NCBI GenBank assembly: GCA_016302985.1
Contig: JAEDMN010000042.1
Coordinates: 1 to 16,656 of the forward strand
Direction of reading: 5' to 3'
Length of the DNA: 16,656 bases
Origin: Kiritimatiellia bacterium
Lineage (GTDB): Bacteria; Verrucomicrobiota; Kiritimatiellia; RFP12; UBA1067
A program made the position numbers and the translations under genes. Shown here piece by piece: positions 8,501-14,703 of this stretch; position 1 is the first letter of the stretch, and every line of letters begins with the position of its first letter. The notes below the pieces were generated by a model that had not been told where the DNA came from, did no database searches, and saw only the letters and a program-made list of their open reading frames with translations.

Positions 8501-11500
8501 GATCACGTTTGTCTATGGCCAGAACGACTCGTACCTGGAAGACATGGACACCACGTGCTTCCGCGGCGGCGGTCTCAACCCGTGCTCGGTCGATACGGAC
8601 CAGGACCTGTTGCCGGATGCCTGGGAATGGCAGTTCGCCGGCGTGGTCTTCAATGAGAACTGCATGCCCGTCAACGTTGCGCTGGAAGCGCGCGACGTGG
8701 AGTCGATGCATGTTTCCGATGGCCTTGCCGAAGGCCAGGTGGTGAGCGGCTACTACATCTCCGGCGGTATGGACGGCACCTGGGGCAAGGATGCCTACGG
8801 CGTGCGGGTCAAGGACGATGTGACGGGCACCTACCGTGACACGGATTGGGACCATGATGGTCTGCAGAACTACCAGGAATACCTGGTGCAGAGCCTGCGT
8901 CACCTCCGTTACGACGATGCCGAGACGCCGCTGATGGGCCGCTACCTCAACTGGGACGAGGCGGGCGTCAAGCAGGACATGCCGTTCATCGGCTTCATCC
9001 CGATGCAGACGTGGGATGGCGAAGCGTTCAAGGAGACCTGCCTGAAGGCCGGCTACAAGGGAGCTTCGGACTTCGACTACGCGCGTCTGGGCTACTTCGC
9101 CCGTCCGCCGAAGTCCTGGGATCGACTGGCCCAGTGCACCAAGGGCCTGGCTTGCAACAACTACAGCGAGCCTGGCTACCGCATCATGCTGCCGCCTGCG
9201 GCGCTGAACAACATGGGCGGATGGACGATGGCCGCTGGCTACGCCACGACGGATCCGCGCCAGTGGGACTCGGATAACGACGGCATGGACGACTACTATG
9301 AGTTGTTCCACGGTCTGAACCCGCTGCTGGGCAGCGCGTCCAATCCGTCCGCCGGCAATCTGACGACGGCCGTGGGCGTCACGGGCGTGAGCAACCTGAT
9401 CTACGACCGCATCGCGGGTATCTATGGCGAGGAGGTTACGTCCTGGTACAACGCGTGGACGCGTTGGGACAAGGAGGCTTTCGACAAGCCCGGTTCCGAC
9501 AAGTTCGATGCGATGAAGTATCCGTGGATGATCGGTACGGCCGAGTGCGACGCCGATGGCGATGGCATCCGCAACGCGGACGAGGCGCTCTTCGTGAACG
9601 ACGTCGCGCCTGCCGCCGCGCATACGGACCCGACCCCGCTGTGGATGACCGACAGCTCGTCGAAGAAGAGCGGCGGACGGCTGCACGGTGCCAGCTTCGT
9701 GGCGCAGTACTACCAGCTGGACCCGACTTGGGGCCCCTATGCCGACCTGGGCAAGCTGTGGGATCGCAACACCCTGTGGATCAAGGGGCTTGTCAGCGAG
9801 GGCCAGACGCGTTCCTTCAAGTTCGCGTTCGAAGAGAACGAAGGCTACGACACGGATGGCGACTTCTCGAGCGACGCCACTGAAAAGACGAAGAAGATCG
9901 TGTCCGCCACGGATGCCCTGTACTTCGGTGATCCGGACCGCCGCCAGGCGATGTGGTTCCCGGGGCAGGACAGCGCGCTGGCGTCCTTCATGGGCACGCA
10001 GCTCCGTCCGAACTCCTACGAGTACGACATGCTGAAGCAGTTCACGGTCGAGGCTTGGATCTGCCCCGAGGATGTCTCGCGCGAGCAGGTCATCCTGGAG
10101 CGCGTGGCCTACTACGATGCGTCGACGCTCTCGAACAACGTTGCGGCGATCCGCCGGAACTTCCGCATCGGCATCGAGCTCGACGCCGACGGCCAGGCCC
10201 ACCTCTATGGTGAGTTCCAGGGCAGGACCGTCGACAGCGGCGTGGCTCATGTGGCCCTCAAGCAGGTGTTGGTCGAAGGCAAGTGGGTGCATGTCGCGCT
10301 CTCGTTCGATGGCTCCACTCTGGCGCTGTACCTGGATGACGAGGACACCCCCTCCGCGCATGCGGACGGCGTGACGGTGATTCCGGCGAACGGTGTGAAC
10401 ATCCGTCTGCAGGAGGCCGGCTACACCAGCACGCGTCTTGAGCACGGCTACTCCACCGTTCCCTGCGCGATGCTCGTGGGTGCGGAGGCGCTCGATGTGG
10501 GTGCGCTTTCCGCCTCCGACAAGACGACGTGGAATTCGTTCGGGTCCTTCTTCAAGGGTTACGTGGACGAAGTTCGCATCTGGGACGGCGCCCGTTCCGG
10601 CGTGGACATCCGCAACGATGTTTCCCGCCGTTACTCGCTGGCCGACGTCAAGGCTCACCGCGATGCGATCTTCAACGAGTGGGTTGACGGTGCGCGCCGC
10701 TACAATGGCATGTCTCCCGAACTCCTCCAGGTCTACAACTTCACGACGATGCCGGGCGCCGTCGACGAAATCGACGTGGTTGCGCAGCCGACAGGCTTCG
10801 CGAAGGGCGTGACGGACAATGTCCGCATCAACGGCAAGCCGGTCGATCTGGAAGTCGGCTGGTGGAGCGACCTCTCCGTCCACAGCACGGTGTACACGAA
10901 GTACGAGATCCTGCCGCGCATCCAGAACCTTGTCGGCCATCTGCCGGTTTACGATGGTTCCGCGCTGGATACGGAGTACTGGAGCGCGAACTTCGCCGGC
11001 GTGAAGACGGCGCCGGGCAGCGGCTTCTCCTCGTTCCTGTTCCCGAACACGGCCAACCCGTACTCGTTCTGGAACTACTGCCAGGAGCGTTTCTACCACA
11101 TGGAACGCCTCGGCTACCTGACGTCGAGCTCGAACGTCGTGACCTCCGTAAAGGGACTGGATGCCAAGTACGAGTTCGACCTGCGGTCCGGCTTCGTCGG
11201 CACGGGCGACCTGGTTCCGCTGGGCGGCGCCTTCGCGAAGCGCGCGGAGCAGATGTGGGACGGCTACGCGGCCGACGCGTGGGACCAGACCGGTACCGAT
11301 ATGGACGGCAACGGCCTGCCTGACTGGTGGGAAGAGGTTGCCGCGGCGTACGGCGCTCCTGAGAAGATGGATGCGACGACCCTCCTGAACTACAACGGCG
11401 AGATGATTACCGCCGCGGAGGCCTATCTCCGCGATCTGGCGCTGGGCATGCTCCCCGGCGGTTCCGTCAACGCCGCGTTCAACACGGAGCGCGTTGACAG

Positions 11501-14500
11501 CAACGGCGATGGCCTGCCTGACACGTGGCAGAAGATCTACGGCCTGCTTGACCAGGGTCCGCAGGACGATGCGGACGGCGATCAGCTCTCCAACTACGCG
11601 GAGTACATGATCAGTGACTGGTTCAAGTTCCGCCGGCTTGATCCGAAGGCCACCCGCACCTTTGCGGGCAAGGGTCAGAAGGTGCCGGACTACTTCCTGA
11701 AGGTCGGCAAGCTCTATCTGGGCGAGATGTTCTCCGATCACGACATGATCGAGGACTGGTGGGAGGACAGCTTCAAGAATCCGAGAGCGGCGTCCCGCTT
11801 CGCCTACGATGCCCAGAACGACTGGGATGACGATGGCTGGAGCCTGTTCGCCGAGGCGCGTGCCGGCACGGATCCGACCCGTATCTCCTCGCTGAGCGTG
11901 GATGCCATCACCCAGCCGGACTACCCGGTGCCCGTGGTGCAGATGACCGTGAAGTACAACGGGGCGCAGGATGTCGCCTCGAAGGGCGTGATCGTCCAGG
12001 CCTTCCGGAAGGGCGACACTTCGGGCAAGCCCGATGCGCTGTGGCGCATCGAGGCGGCCGGTGCGGAGGGGGCCGGCTCGAACTCCGACGAGAATGTCGG
12101 CGTGAAGAAGTCCAAGCTGATCGGCGCGAATCCGAACCGCGAGGTCGGCCTCACGCTCGGGCCGGGCTCCGTCGTGGCGGGCACCGTCACGGTCGAGTTC
12201 AAGGACGTGTTCTGGCATCATGTCAGCTCCGTCGTGCGCGACGGCGTCGAGTCGATCTTCCGCTCCGATGCGGGCGACAGCTCCACGGCGGTCTGGGTCA
12301 AGGGTGCGAACGACCGTGCCCACGTCAATGACAACACGATGGGCGACATCGTGATGATCACGACGAACGTGAACTCGGGTGCCGACAGCAGCATGGTGGT
12401 TGGTACGATCAACTACCAGACCGGTGCGATCGACCTCGACATGGGCAAGTTCAAGGGCGGGCAGAAGTCCAACCTCGTCACGGAAACGTGGTACTGGACG
12501 ATGACGGGCGCGATTGCCTATCAGTTCCAGGACTACGACTACACGGACTACTCGAACTCCTACGTGAAGGTCACCTGGACGAGCAAGCAGCCAGACCAGG
12601 GCCTGCCGCAGACCTACTACCTGTCTGATCCCGAGTCGGCCAGCAAGGGCAACAGCCGCGGCCGTCTGCGCGAGGGCATGAACATGTTCACCGCCTTCGT
12701 CGATATGGATGGCAATGGCGTGTGGAGCGCCGGCGAGCCGTTCGGCGCCATTTCCGACATCGATGTCGGCTGGAGCAGTGTCGCGCCGTTCACCCTCGAG
12801 CTGACGGATACGAACCCGTCGATCCTCCGCGTCGACCTTGCGACGGCGATTGCGGCCGGTGCGCAGGAGTTCGCCGAGTTCAACCAGCTGACCGACCGTG
12901 GCCAGATGGGGGCGTACTACGACAATGTCGGCACGATCGCCGGTACGAACGTCCCGCCGGTGAATGCGACGCGCGTCCGTGTGGTGCGTTCGTTGATCAA
13001 CGGTTATCCGCGGAACGGGACGCAGCCCTACAGCGAGGTCGTGTTCGACGACACGTTCAACCTGACCGCGCACGGCATGCTGTCCGAGGCGGATCTCCGC
13101 GCCCGTGGAATCCTGGACCTCGACTGGGACCAGCTGCGCACGCGTTGGGCTCTGACGCACAACAACGACCTGTCGGGGCTGAGCAGCCTGCAGCATGCGA
13201 CGTACCGCATCGTCATCGGGTCCGGCTCCGTTGCCGACGAATCGACCGGCGTGCCGAACAACAAGCTCTCGGCGATGTTCGTCACTGCGTTCGAGCCTGG
13301 ATCCGAGCAGACCCTCGCGGTGCCGCTTTCCCCGGCTGGTATCGTGGCGGCGGGTCAGCCGACCTTCCGCTGGACGCACAGGGCCGTGGACGCCGACGGC
13401 GTGAAGATCAAGGACTATCCGGCCTTCCGTCTCCGCGTCTGGACGACGGGCACGCGCAAGCTGGTCTACGATTCGGGCGACCAGCCCGCGCCGGCGCGTG
13501 ATGCGAACGGTGTCTACAGCTGGACGCCGCCGCTCTACGCCGACGACGTGACCCCGCAGGGCATGGTGTTCTCGACCACGAACAACTACACGTGGACGGT
13601 TTCGATGCTCGATGCGAAGTTCCGCACGCCGAATGCCGGAGAGGTGAACAAGGAGTTCCGCATGGAGGCCTCCGGCAACCTCGGCACGACGAGCGACTAC
13701 GGCAAGATCAAGGTCGCGGTCCGCTACTTCGGGCCGGGTGCGGCGACGGACAAGCCCGCCAAGGGCGCCAAGCTCGTCCGCGTGCAGGCGTTCACGACGC
13801 CGGACTTCGCCGGTATGCCGGCGGGCGAAGGCTGGGTGACGAACATCGCCCACCTGGCGTCGACCGACAACCTGGAGGAGAATGCGTCGATCCTCGGCCT
13901 GCCGGCTGGAACGTACTATGTCCGCGCCTTCCTGGACACGGATGGCGACGGCTCCTGCGGCGAGTGGGAGAGCTGGGGCTATGCCAACTTCGTCGGCGCG
14001 GGCCGCAGGGATGCCTACACGGTGATGCCGGTCGTCCTGAAGGGACAGAGCGTCCCGAAGGTGACGGTCTACCTCGAGGACCGCGATACGGACTTCGACG
14101 GCCTGCCGGATGTCTACGAGATGGAGGTCAACAAGAACATGATGAAGAGCTCCCCGACCGGTGCGACCTTCTTCACGCGGGTCAACCCGAACCTCCTTGC
14201 GAAGATCACCGACATCCCGGCGGAAGCAACGCAGTACCTGGCGATGGGCTATCTCAATGCCCTGGCGATGCCGGATACCATGCTCTCGGCCTCCGCGGGC
14301 CTCCTCCTATCCGATGCGGACGCCGAGACAGCGGCTCCCGAAACGGTGACGGTGGCGATCACGGCCTTCTCGCTGGCGGACGGCATCAAGCTGGACATCG
14401 GCACGGAGGTGTCGGGCAGCGCGGGTGACTACCTGGTGGTTTCCGACAGCGCCAAGGTCGGGGTCCAGATCGTGGCCTCCGAGACGGCGGACTTCGCCAA

Positions 14501-14648
14501 CGCGAAGAGCGTGGACGTGAAGGATGTCGTCATCCGGGCGAACGCGGTCACGACGGAGCTCATCACGGGCGAGGAAGTCCGCAAGGCCCTTGAGGTGAGC
14601 GGCGCCGAATCGGCAGCCTTCATCAAGGTCCGGCTCGTCCAGAAGTAA
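2529..14648 (+). CDS. Giant exported multidomain calcium-loop protein (4,039 residues)
   Basis: Residues 1-27 are a Sec signal peptide: KKNKK, then the hydrophobic IFAAALTMLACALP, with likely cleavage after SRG. Order of parts (approximate residues): beta region to 370; three tandem Calx-beta-like/PKD-like units 373-1088; dockerin-like GDINQDAVPD at 1271; DxDxDGxxD loops at 1435, 1503, 1525, 1875, 1959, 2022 (degenerate), 2104, 2247, 2341 and 2441; LamG-like 2464-2703; loops at 2924, 2990, 3014 and 3098; VDMDGNG at 3392; a fibronectin-III-like stretch 3608-3705; LDTDGDG at 3803; DTDFDGLPD at 3853; and an end module 3940-4039 finishing in FIKVRL. Loops of this type bind calcium in TSP3 and dockerin families, so a stiff, Ca-dependent surface or matrix protein is inferred. 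No enzyme motif, LPXTG, PEP-CTERM, beta-barrel or late transmembrane segment is seen, so attachment and export beyond the periplasm are unexplained. The frame is uninterrupted. The gene follows the lipoprotein by 26 bp and ends at a strong terminator. Confidence 0.95.
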   Translation: MKKNKKLGIFAAALTMLACALPNVSRGAGDIWSIEPYQDAETVNRDFGTTQAQPLSVGDVFKIKVRLLNRNYMKVIGGLQDPKPWTFAYVGTPGGELLATANLPKLGVWVSGKLKYAELDGDPTPAGSEKDPDKYYFTDLIFKYTVEAGDLALPIKLANPRGDGPIEVNASISGEYYLKNGRGAAELESWELQNVDGDKCSLTFTDVEESTRLQPPAPNRTWDFSNPSIYIQAIDLDSNYADEEKGVWREIASGLTSSTPIDPTIVIPGGNAGTIDLYVWTKDSSVAKVVAGGNVLGVTEEQDIFGNKYQVGRVRIPATATSVSFKILAGDTAGAMTDVYLASTPTNVYDMAEELLTNFVTRTVKVITPPPPFVSVAFADGADRTIVADGNFSSYKTVLQVNLSQPFTSDVKLTLKPTVKNNASADAWKYIGISQYDNSDVYLQRESTVTVPAGSKTSAPMYVYALAADMWTRDLTNGIVIQATLDDPPAAQAFYTGTPVDATLHIDVAKPVVTMPDAPFTGTSSIQSGETTVFSVGVSDSYANLTGTYDVYLNENNSFKGTETPIATGLSPVNGVLSVPYVFISTGLVTSRIKVRNSAGIESAVVSFEVNGLAPRSLKGEPADGNVDKIYAEGKEASIRATFEPAFSLATEAYVFLEPQDEASSNKVSSLNFERGVRIQNGQAAASVPLKLSLLDGTVATETSGLRYKIKIRTAEKYDEGNEIEGYTSADYNIFVTNVVPRVDTVYMGGIWQPELNADGKLIMAGQAAVGVRKVFTYVPADGEVDADLTNGTFTAKWTFYDGAGFTTNVVGSPYEVQVPYTFVNGGRQRVTVELQDKDLHDLGAMKFGPKYEFYVNVVDTPSVELSPRDGSQVFTEAQNGDKGVINVRLTLAPDAPVKVKLEVTRNGADNGNYPLPGLSTTELDFARGVTERSFNLKDLDGTEMGANEGYRITAKVITETKNADGIRYCDLYLPATDFSIYISNVPPEIILPDPADTNVYVTTLSKEEIIRWNVKEVAKNDILSGDGLIVTIMNSEGAYTVVRTHETSGVYTNKFTASGSGKWVSVQVQDKDGGSSVIAKKFFAIAAGKPLAIWPQGPFGDGENGGGQSDLAKAYIKKAASKGGLGKGRVWAVNDARPQIDHFLQTWTFTEGVNQARVKAYGYRVGDVDNKTLNGGEGFGVTAGGSIFEGTSPYTYANPEEKDSFFFGWILDTVDEGGLPTGTAFIDPRVGVADQMFKLPDDEDDAESYASTWVEVLFSLEWHKTDNVGDINQDAVPDLDASDYKLAALAGQAEQGGGAAAGSETEATEMVDVSKYNGDDDWLPAAFGSNPLNPEKPGWGKGKPFTAKLEIRGLGDGLNRIKNGVASDPWLTEAETNALMCAYVAAKKAGGASADDLVAAAADINGALTWLKGEWKKGRGGWNVERPTDPTVADTDGDGLDDGFEYFFWYFARVGIVQNGEWRRLTGSRYNPMNPGQGTPISSEEIVAAFDPLVARPELENDFDGDGLTDEEEYTLGTNPCSWDSDGDGVSDYYEVMAGTDPLDKKDGGQNPDGDFMARMDSEVEYTIITTAEGRKFCVPVLEGGIALTASTNVEAKTVWTVKTLEGGSKTNVYFTLEKPVLVNDTYLALGDDNCWKAINAGTDKEPKYFLGAEATLAPGVQVVEVSDDAAEQSFAETTGFVGGLELFRYGSDADGIWVPCVVDGAWMDQEFDKTGKPVEKVLNVVAYETNAKISYLHHQVYQQAGFDPRTAWNKNDAGYVASRWQKPAEGDTGLAVNTVPYTTRDEYLLISYCYNVVASTNARGNPVPFTAHRSAAQDAAEFKAGAKTMAEIIMDACTKPTPAFAQKDASSSENEEEATVVVNSWKDDVHGADTDGDGIPDGWELYVDLDPILTKDGAWTNKDLDILDDDLLPPVHEFAGVDSCNAYTNVPSIYQNHPGVTKGWWNKFFPTDPLDEDTDGDHLVDGFEGATTNAPFYVGRTFYAANQVKITFVYGQNDSYLEDMDTTCFRGGGLNPCSVDTDQDLLPDAWEWQFAGVVFNENCMPVNVALEARDVESMHVSDGLAEGQVVSGYYISGGMDGTWGKDAYGVRVKDDVTGTYRDTDWDHDGLQNYQEYLVQSLRHLRYDDAETPLMGRYLNWDEAGVKQDMPFIGFIPMQTWDGEAFKETCLKAGYKGASDFDYARLGYFARPPKSWDRLAQCTKGLACNNYSEPGYRIMLPPAALNNMGGWTMAAGYATTDPRQWDSDNDGMDDYYELFHGLNPLLGSASNPSAGNLTTAVGVTGVSNLIYDRIAGIYGEEVTSWYNAWTRWDKEAFDKPGSDKFDAMKYPWMIGTAECDADGDGIRNADEALFVNDVAPAAAHTDPTPLWMTDSSSKKSGGRLHGASFVAQYYQLDPTWGPYADLGKLWDRNTLWIKGLVSEGQTRSFKFAFEENEGYDTDGDFSSDATEKTKKIVSATDALYFGDPDRRQAMWFPGQDSALASFMGTQLRPNSYEYDMLKQFTVEAWICPEDVSREQVILERVAYYDASTLSNNVAAIRRNFRIGIELDADGQAHLYGEFQGRTVDSGVAHVALKQVLVEGKWVHVALSFDGSTLALYLDDEDTPSAHADGVTVIPANGVNIRLQEAGYTSTRLEHGYSTVPCAMLVGAEALDVGALSASDKTTWNSFGSFFKGYVDEVRIWDGARSGVDIRNDVSRRYSLADVKAHRDAIFNEWVDGARRYNGMSPELLQVYNFTTMPGAVDEIDVVAQPTGFAKGVTDNVRINGKPVDLEVGWWSDLSVHSTVYTKYEILPRIQNLVGHLPVYDGSALDTEYWSANFAGVKTAPGSGFSSFLFPNTANPYSFWNYCQERFYHMERLGYLTSSSNVVTSVKGLDAKYEFDLRSGFVGTGDLVPLGGAFAKRAEQMWDGYAADAWDQTGTDMDGNGLPDWWEEVAAAYGAPEKMDATTLLNYNGEMITAAEAYLRDLALGMLPGGSVNAAFNTERVDSNGDGLPDTWQKIYGLLDQGPQDDADGDQLSNYAEYMISDWFKFRRLDPKATRTFAGKGQKVPDYFLKVGKLYLGEMFSDHDMIEDWWEDSFKNPRAASRFAYDAQNDWDDDGWSLFAEARAGTDPTRISSLSVDAITQPDYPVPVVQMTVKYNGAQDVASKGVIVQAFRKGDTSGKPDALWRIEAAGAEGAGSNSDENVGVKKSKLIGANPNREVGLTLGPGSVVAGTVTVEFKDVFWHHVSSVVRDGVESIFRSDAGDSSTAVWVKGANDRAHVNDNTMGDIVMITTNVNSGADSSMVVGTINYQTGAIDLDMGKFKGGQKSNLVTETWYWTMTGAIAYQFQDYDYTDYSNSYVKVTWTSKQPDQGLPQTYYLSDPESASKGNSRGRLREGMNMFTAFVDMDGNGVWSAGEPFGAISDIDVGWSSVAPFTLELTDTNPSILRVDLATAIAAGAQEFAEFNQLTDRGQMGAYYDNVGTIAGTNVPPVNATRVRVVRSLINGYPRNGTQPYSEVVFDDTFNLTAHGMLSEADLRARGILDLDWDQLRTRWALTHNNDLSGLSSLQHATYRIVIGSGSVADESTGVPNNKLSAMFVTAFEPGSEQTLAVPLSPAGIVAAGQPTFRWTHRAVDADGVKIKDYPAFRLRVWTTGTRKLVYDSGDQPAPARDANGVYSWTPPLYADDVTPQGMVFSTTNNYTWTVSMLDAKFRTPNAGEVNKEFRMEASGNLGTTSDYGKIKVAVRYFGPGAATDKPAKGAKLVRVQAFTTPDFAGMPAGEGWVTNIAHLASTDNLEENASILGLPAGTYYVRAFLDTDGDGSCGEWESWGYANFVGAGRRDAYTVMPVVLKGQSVPKVTVYLEDRDTDFDGLPDVYEMEVNKNMMKSSPTGATFFTRVNPNLLAKITDIPAEATQYLAMGYLNALAMPDTMLSASAGLLLSDADAETAAPETVTVAITAFSLADGIKLDIGTEVSGSAGDYLVVSDSAKVGVQIVASETADFANAKSVDVKDVVIRANAVTTELITGEEVRKALEVSGAESAAFIKVRLVQK
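3645..5792 (+). repeat. Three tandem ~240-residue two-module repeats in the giant protein
   Basis: Approximate copies: 3645-4370, 4371-5111 and 5112-5792 (residues 373-614, 615-861, 862-1088). Each begins with a Calx-beta-like module and ends with a PKD/Ig-like module. Copies 2 and 3 share visible landmarks in the same order: LNFERGV / LDFARGV, LLDGT / DLDGT, YKIKIRT / YRITAKV, ADYNIFVTNVVP / TDFSIYISNVPP, then in the second module VELQDKD / VQVQDKD. Copy 1 is more diverged but keeps the order (YKTVLQVNLSQPF strand, then a module ending SFEVNG). The repeats are detectable at protein level only; the DNA is diverged, so this is an old duplication. Confidence 0.6.
6339..6386 (+). other. Dockerin-like single calcium loop
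   Basis: Codes for GDINQDAVPDLDASDY (D1271 onward), with acidic or amide residues at loop positions 1, 3, 5 and 9 and the leading GDxN typical of dockerin type I segments. The usual Gly after the third acidic position is Ala. Only one segment is present, whereas true dockerins carry a pair, so cohesin binding should not be assumed; an isolated EF-hand-like loop is more likely. Confidence 0.4.
6831..9584 (+). repeat. TSP3-type calcium-loop cluster A of the giant protein
   Basis: Nine DxDxDGxxD-type loops at nt 6831, 7035, 7101, 8151, 8403, 8592 (degenerate DTDQDLLPD), 8838 (DTDWDHDG), 9267 and 9549. Most continue as (D/P)(D/G)(W/F/Y)E plus an aromatic, and several are followed by a G(T/L)(N/D)P turn, as in bacterial thrombospondin type 3 repeats. 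Unlike compact TSP3 arrays, most loops are separated by 60-350 residues of other sequence, so each loop seems to join larger beta or mixed modules. Confidence 0.75.
9918..10640 (+). other. LamG / concanavalin-A-like domain in the giant protein
   Basis: Residues 2464-2703. The segment has the landmarks of LamG-type jelly rolls: ALYFGD at the start, FTVEAWICPED, FRIGIELDADGQAHLYGEF, the strand pair GKWVHVALSFDGSTLALYLDDED, and FKGYVDEVRIWDGARS near the end, followed by the DIRND helix. In known proteins this fold (Laminin_G_3 group) binds sugars or proteins, often with calcium. Ligand and function here are not predictable from sequence. Confidence 0.8.
11298..11855 (+). repeat. TSP3-type calcium-loop cluster B of the giant protein
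   Basis: Four loops: DMDGNGLPDWWE (nt 11298), DSNGDGLPDTWQ (11496), DADGDQLSNYAEY (11568) and DWDDDGWSLFAEARAGTDP (11820). The second and third are close together, as in ordinary TSP3 arrays. An acidic/aromatic stretch (DHDMIEDWWEDSF) lies between the third and fourth. Calcium binding is inferred from the loop pattern. Confidence 0.7.
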
Positions 14649-14659
14649 GTCGAAGGGAA

Positions 14660-14692
14660 TCCCCGCCGCCTCCGTGCGGCGGGGAGTTTTAT
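14660..14692 (+). terminator. Strong intrinsic terminator after the giant gene
   Basis: A perfect 10-bp stem (14660-14669 TCCCCGCCGC with 14676-14685 GCGGCGGGGA), loop CTCCGT, followed by GTTTTATT. It starts 12 bp after the TAA of the giant gene. This is a textbook Rho-independent terminator for the lipoprotein/giant-protein unit. It ends only about 11 bp before the ackA ATG, leaving no room for an independent ackA promoter downstream of it. Confidence 0.85.
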
Positions 14693-14703
14693 TGGCACAG
14701 CAC

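Noticed and set aside
8589..8630. A normal TSP3 calcium loop at VDTDQDLLPD
   Set aside because: Gly positions are replaced and spacing to the next loop is large; listed only as a degenerate loop.
1950..13853. A 3,967-codon open frame on the minus strand opposite the giant gene
   Set aside because: It is in exact codon register with the sense gene and exists because the sense gene lacks TTA, CTA and TCA codons. Its translation is rich in Arg/His/Val/Asp low-complexity sequence with no domain, and it ends inside the upstream gene. The sense protein has a signal peptide, ribosome site and recognisable domains.
2529..14648. Polyketide/nonribosomal synthase or RTX toxin explanation for the giant gene
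   Set aside because: No carrier, condensation or ketosynthase motifs, and no GGxGxDxxx RTX nonapeptide array; the acidic loops fit the TSP3 pattern instead.
14674..14703. GTG 14674 as an earlier ackA start
   Set aside because: It lies within the terminator hairpin, adds ten residues unlike AckA N termini, and has no ribosome site.
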